From: Allomyces macrogynus ATCC 38327
Lineage: Eukaryota; Blastocladiomycota; Blastocladiomycetes; Blastocladiales; Blastocladiaceae
Length of the DNA stretch: 64,000 nt
Direction of reading: 5' to 3'
NCBI GenBank assembly: GCA_000151295.1
Contig: GG745363.1
Coordinates: 42,348-106,347, forward strand
Part shown: in pieces, positions 61,791-64,000 of the stretch
How the letters are laid out: every line of letters starts with the position of its first letter
How positions within the stretch are numbered: position 1 is the stretch's first letter
The notes under the pieces: generated by a model
Told to the model about the DNA's origin: nothing
Databases searched by the model: none
The model's input: only the letters and a program-made list of their open reading frames with translations
Translations under genes and position numbers: made by a program

Positions 61791-62673
61791 TACCCGCCAG
61801 GCAGAGGATTATCGATGATTCGCGCCATTCGCAATAAATTACAGTGAGCGTTAGCGCTAATTGTGCCCAGGGCAGCTATCGCTATATGTGCCCAGGGTCG
61901 TGAAGGAGCGCCAGGGGCGTTTGAAACCTCGAGAAGGACACGAATGTGATACTGCGCGGACGTTGTGTCCTTGACAATGGTCATCCAAATATGACCTTGC
62001 GCGACTGTTTTAAACTCGACACTGTGGTCTGCCGTATCCAAATGCAATCGTGGGGTGTAGATATCGCGGAAGAAGACTTGGCAGCCAAGGACACAGTTGA
62101 CGTCTGGAACTGGGAGCACTGAAGTGATGTTGTAAGAGTGTGTCAAACGCTGTATGCCATTTCATCGTCCAAGAAAACACGTTTTATGAACAGTCCATTG
62201 TTTCCAAAGAACGGCGCGCTTACAAAAGCATTGTCAAACATGGCATTGCCTTTCACATGAAGAGCGACATCTGGAGCACACGGTTCGCCCGTGTTGATGG
62301 ACACTCCTGCATGATTCGTAATCGTGACGATATCCGGGAATTCATTTTGGCTATTGGGCGGCGTGATTGACGTGATGAGATTGCATGTCCCCCCACCGAC
62401 ATCCACTGCACGAATGAGAGCTTCAGGATCACCCGGGCGACCAGACCATGGATTCATTTGGATATCACATAGAGAGTCGGTACCGCCGTTTGATGACAGA
62501 ATCAGCCCGGCACCCAGCTCGGAGTTGGTAGAGTCGATGGTCAACTCTGTGTTTACCGTGTCAATCGTGACAGCCGTTTTGAAGTTTGATATCCAGGTCC
62601 TGGCCAGTCTGGTCCATTTTGTCACTGTAAGCGTTCGAACGTTCAGTTTACTATCTGCAGTTGTGGACGCCAT
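61790..62673 (-). CDS. Fibre/virion-protein-like, virus-related (frameshifted)
   Basis: ATG at 62673 (MASTTADSKLNVRTLTVTK). The first 176 residues are beta-rich and repetitive: TAVTIDTVNTELTIDSTNS, LGAGLILSSNGGTDSLCD, ITNHAGVSINTGEPC and ALHVKGNAMFDNAFVSAP. After the stop near 62143 a second frame continues with THSYNITSVLPVPDVNC, FFRDIYTPRLHLDTADH and IWMTIVKDTTSAQYHIRV, and stops at 61790; a single shift would join them. Repeated short beta units with a V.I....G.A.F pattern are typical of trimeric fibre or tail-like proteins of large DNA viruses and phages. Base composition is less GC-rich than nearby genes. It is placed head-to-head with the gene at 62717, 43 nt apart, an unusually tight arrangement here. 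Probable endogenous viral segment (inference). Confidence 0.48.
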
Positions 62674-62716
62674 GTTTACTATGCGCCACGAAACTTTTCT
62701 TGCAAACTTGTAAAAC

Positions 62717-63205
62717 ATGGAGCCAGGCTCTCGAAATATCAACAAGAACCCATGGACTGCACCCGCCACCAGTTCTGTGGGAATGACAAGCGTCGACCTT
62801 TCAGCGTATGCTACCAAAGCATATGTTGACGGGGCAACGAGTGTTAGTGCTGGTCAAAACATTCAAGTTTCAGGAAAAACCGTGGCAATAGTCGAGACAC
62901 CTTCTTTCAACCAAGTTCTGGTGAGCTCTCCCCCCACCGCTTCATTGCATGTTTGCACTAAAGCACACGTGGGGTCCACAGCGACCTTTACTGGGCAAGT
63001 GGTGGTCAACGCAACGAACAACACGATATCAAAATCGACTGGCGCACTCGTTGTTTCCGGCGGGATTGGTGAAAACTGGTTGACTTGTTCTGGGGCATAT
63101 ATACAAGGGACGAATGCGTCTCTGACATTCACCGCAAACACAGCAGGGGCGACTGACACTGGCGTCTGTTGGATTGATTTCTTCAATTACTCGACCAAAG
63201 TCTGA
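62717..63205 (+). CDS. Fibre-like protein with phage/giant-virus-type repeats
   Basis: ATG at 62717 (MEPGSRNINKNPWT), 162 residues. It contains SAYATKAYVDGATSVSAG and VVVNATNNTISKSTGAL followed by VVSGGIGENW, then AYIQGTNASLTFTANTAG. The YATKAYVD and STGALVVSGG motifs are classic of phage tail fibres and of structural proteins of some nucleocytoplasmic large DNA viruses; they are not known to me from fungal housekeeping genes. It reads as the N-terminal part of a fibre whose C-terminal head would be the next plus-strand frame. No introns are apparent. Low similarity to anything else in the window. Confidence 0.5.
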   Translation: MEPGSRNINKNPWTAPATSSVGMTSVDLSAYATKAYVDGATSVSAGQNIQVSGKTVAIVETPSFNQVLVSSPPTASLHVCTKAHVGSTATFTGQVVVNATNNTISKSTGALVVSGGIGENWLTCSGAYIQGTNASLTFTANTAGATDTGVCWIDFFNYSTKV

Positions 63206-63228
63206 AACTTTGCGCACAACAACAGCGT

Positions 63229-63894
63229 CGGATTAAAAATACTTTGAAATGGGTACTGGTGTGTCAACTAGCTCGCAGATCTGCTCAGGTACTGGTGTGT
63301 TGTCCGTGGGGAGTGCTCCAACTGCTCAGTGGAGCACGTCTGCAAGTGTCAGGAAATGTCAGCTGCAGCGATGCGAGCGCTGCTAATCACGCAGTCACGT
63401 ACGGACAGTGACAGTCGTCGAATATTTACTCCATTTTGGTCTCAGCCTCGACGGCCTTGGGAACAGCATCGAGCGGACGCACGATCACATCCACGTGGCA
63501 AAGCTTCGATCAAGCCTGGAATGGGTTCTCAGGGTCAATCAGTAATTACACGGCTGGGGCGGCGGCTGGCCAGCTCGTCATCAGCAAGGCAGGTGTGTAT
63601 TGCTTTACAATGGAAGGCAATTTCGTCCAAATACCTGGTCCGCAATCCACAATCACAACCTGCCCCATGTACTGGCGCCTCGTTGGATTGTCATCGGACC
63701 AATTGACCATCGACATGTATCACGGCATGCGCACCACACACACTTACGGTATTGTAAACTTGACCCACAGCTTTGACATCATCTTCAGGACCACGGCAAT
63801 CAAGGCGGTCACTCTGCAGGTCATGGTACCCGGATCCAACACGTTCAACAGTTACACTTTCAACGCAAACTGCAAACTGACGCGCATCGGCTGA
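63229..63894 (+). CDS. Jelly-roll/C1q-like fibre head, likely same virus-derived gene
   Basis: The frame (MGTGVSTSSQICSGTGVLSV near 63247, then a shift into STALGTASSGRTITSTWQS at 63436) continues to a stop at 63892-63894. The C-terminal 140 residues are strongly beta: TAGAAAGQLVISKAGVYCF, FVQIPGPQST, DMYHGMRTTHTYGIVNLTH, FRTTAIKAVTLQVMVPGSN and FNANCKLTRIG. The pattern (G.Y.F...G, alternating hydrophobics, final FNA..L..I) fits the C1q/TNF-like trimeric heads that cap viral and phage fibres. It lies in the same direction as, and 24 nt after, the previous frame, so both were probably one gene now broken by indels. Confidence 0.45.
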
Positions 63895-64000
63895 CATTGC
63901 CGCTTTGCTAACTGCTTCAGCGCTCGTAACGTTGAATCTGGCTTCCTTGCGCTAAGACTGTTGTGGTATGCAATTGCGTCACGCACTCTCTGGGACAGTT

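Overview
The window is eukaryotic nuclear DNA. Genes are GC-rich at third codon positions and split by short GT-AG introns (mostly 60-95 nt). They are packed on both strands with kozak-like starts. Gene content points to a fungus, and most likely to an early-diverging zoosporic fungus such as Blastocladiomycota (for example Allomyces). The clues are a DUF4246 protein typical of fungi, a Pns1/CTL-type transporter, UBXN11-like, TBC1D20-like and RED/IK orthologues, a DIRS-type retroelement and a Fanzor-like relic. The lineage is inferred from gene families and was not tested against a database.

Layout. 0-7 kb: two paralogous seven-pass membrane genes on the + strand flank a decayed reverse transcriptase and a CTL/SLC44 gene. 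7-12.2 kb: a decayed oligopeptidase-B-like gene, an intact UBC9 gene with a 12-nt exon, and a lone copy of a DIRS terminal repeat beside a possible gag remnant. 12.5-18.6 kb: TBC1D20-like (+), RED/IK (-) and a Pro/Ser-rich protein (-). 19-23.6 kb: a cluster of F-box/LRR-like genes, mostly frameshifted. 24.4-27.6 kb: a Fanzor-like pseudogene interrupted by an inverted duplication of its own sequence. 27.7-28.8 kb: two small membrane-protein genes that overlap tail to tail. 29-36.2 kb: further F-box/LRR members flank a gene fusing an RNase-D-like domain to a Ycf45/SpoIIIAA-like AAA ATPase. 36.4-40.7 kb: a divergent pair, an HSPA12-like Hsp70 and a membrane-anchored kelch-like protein. 41.2-46.9 kb: a nearly complete but mutated DIRS element. 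47.4-48.9 kb: fragments of a second kelch/Hsp70 pair. 49.4-56.8 kb: UBXN11-like, another F-box/LRR gene, DUF4246 and an unrecognised gene. 57.7-60.8 kb: a pseudogene of the exonuclease-AAA gene whose 3' part becomes identical in translation to the intact copy, then switches abruptly to a copy of the kelch gene. 60.8-61.8 kb: a palindrome and two short tandem-repeat families. 61.8-63.9 kb: compact, divergent fibre-like genes resembling structural proteins of large DNA viruses or phages.

The functional genes are mostly unlinked housekeeping functions: SUMO conjugation, ER-Golgi Rab GAP, splicing, choline-like transport, and UBX/p97 adaptor. The dynamic part of the window is made of mobile elements, an expanded F-box/LRR family and segmental copies. 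The copy at 59.4-60.8 kb has exactly the order expected if an 8.35 kb stretch (31710-40063) had been circularised or tandemly duplicated and a piece across the junction had entered a homologous pseudogene.

Single-base frameshifts occur in many otherwise conserved genes, including TBC1D20 and kelch. Either many are sequencing indels or decay is widespread, so pseudogene calls based only on frameshifts are provisional. Exon limits are derived by eye from splice signals and family alignment.
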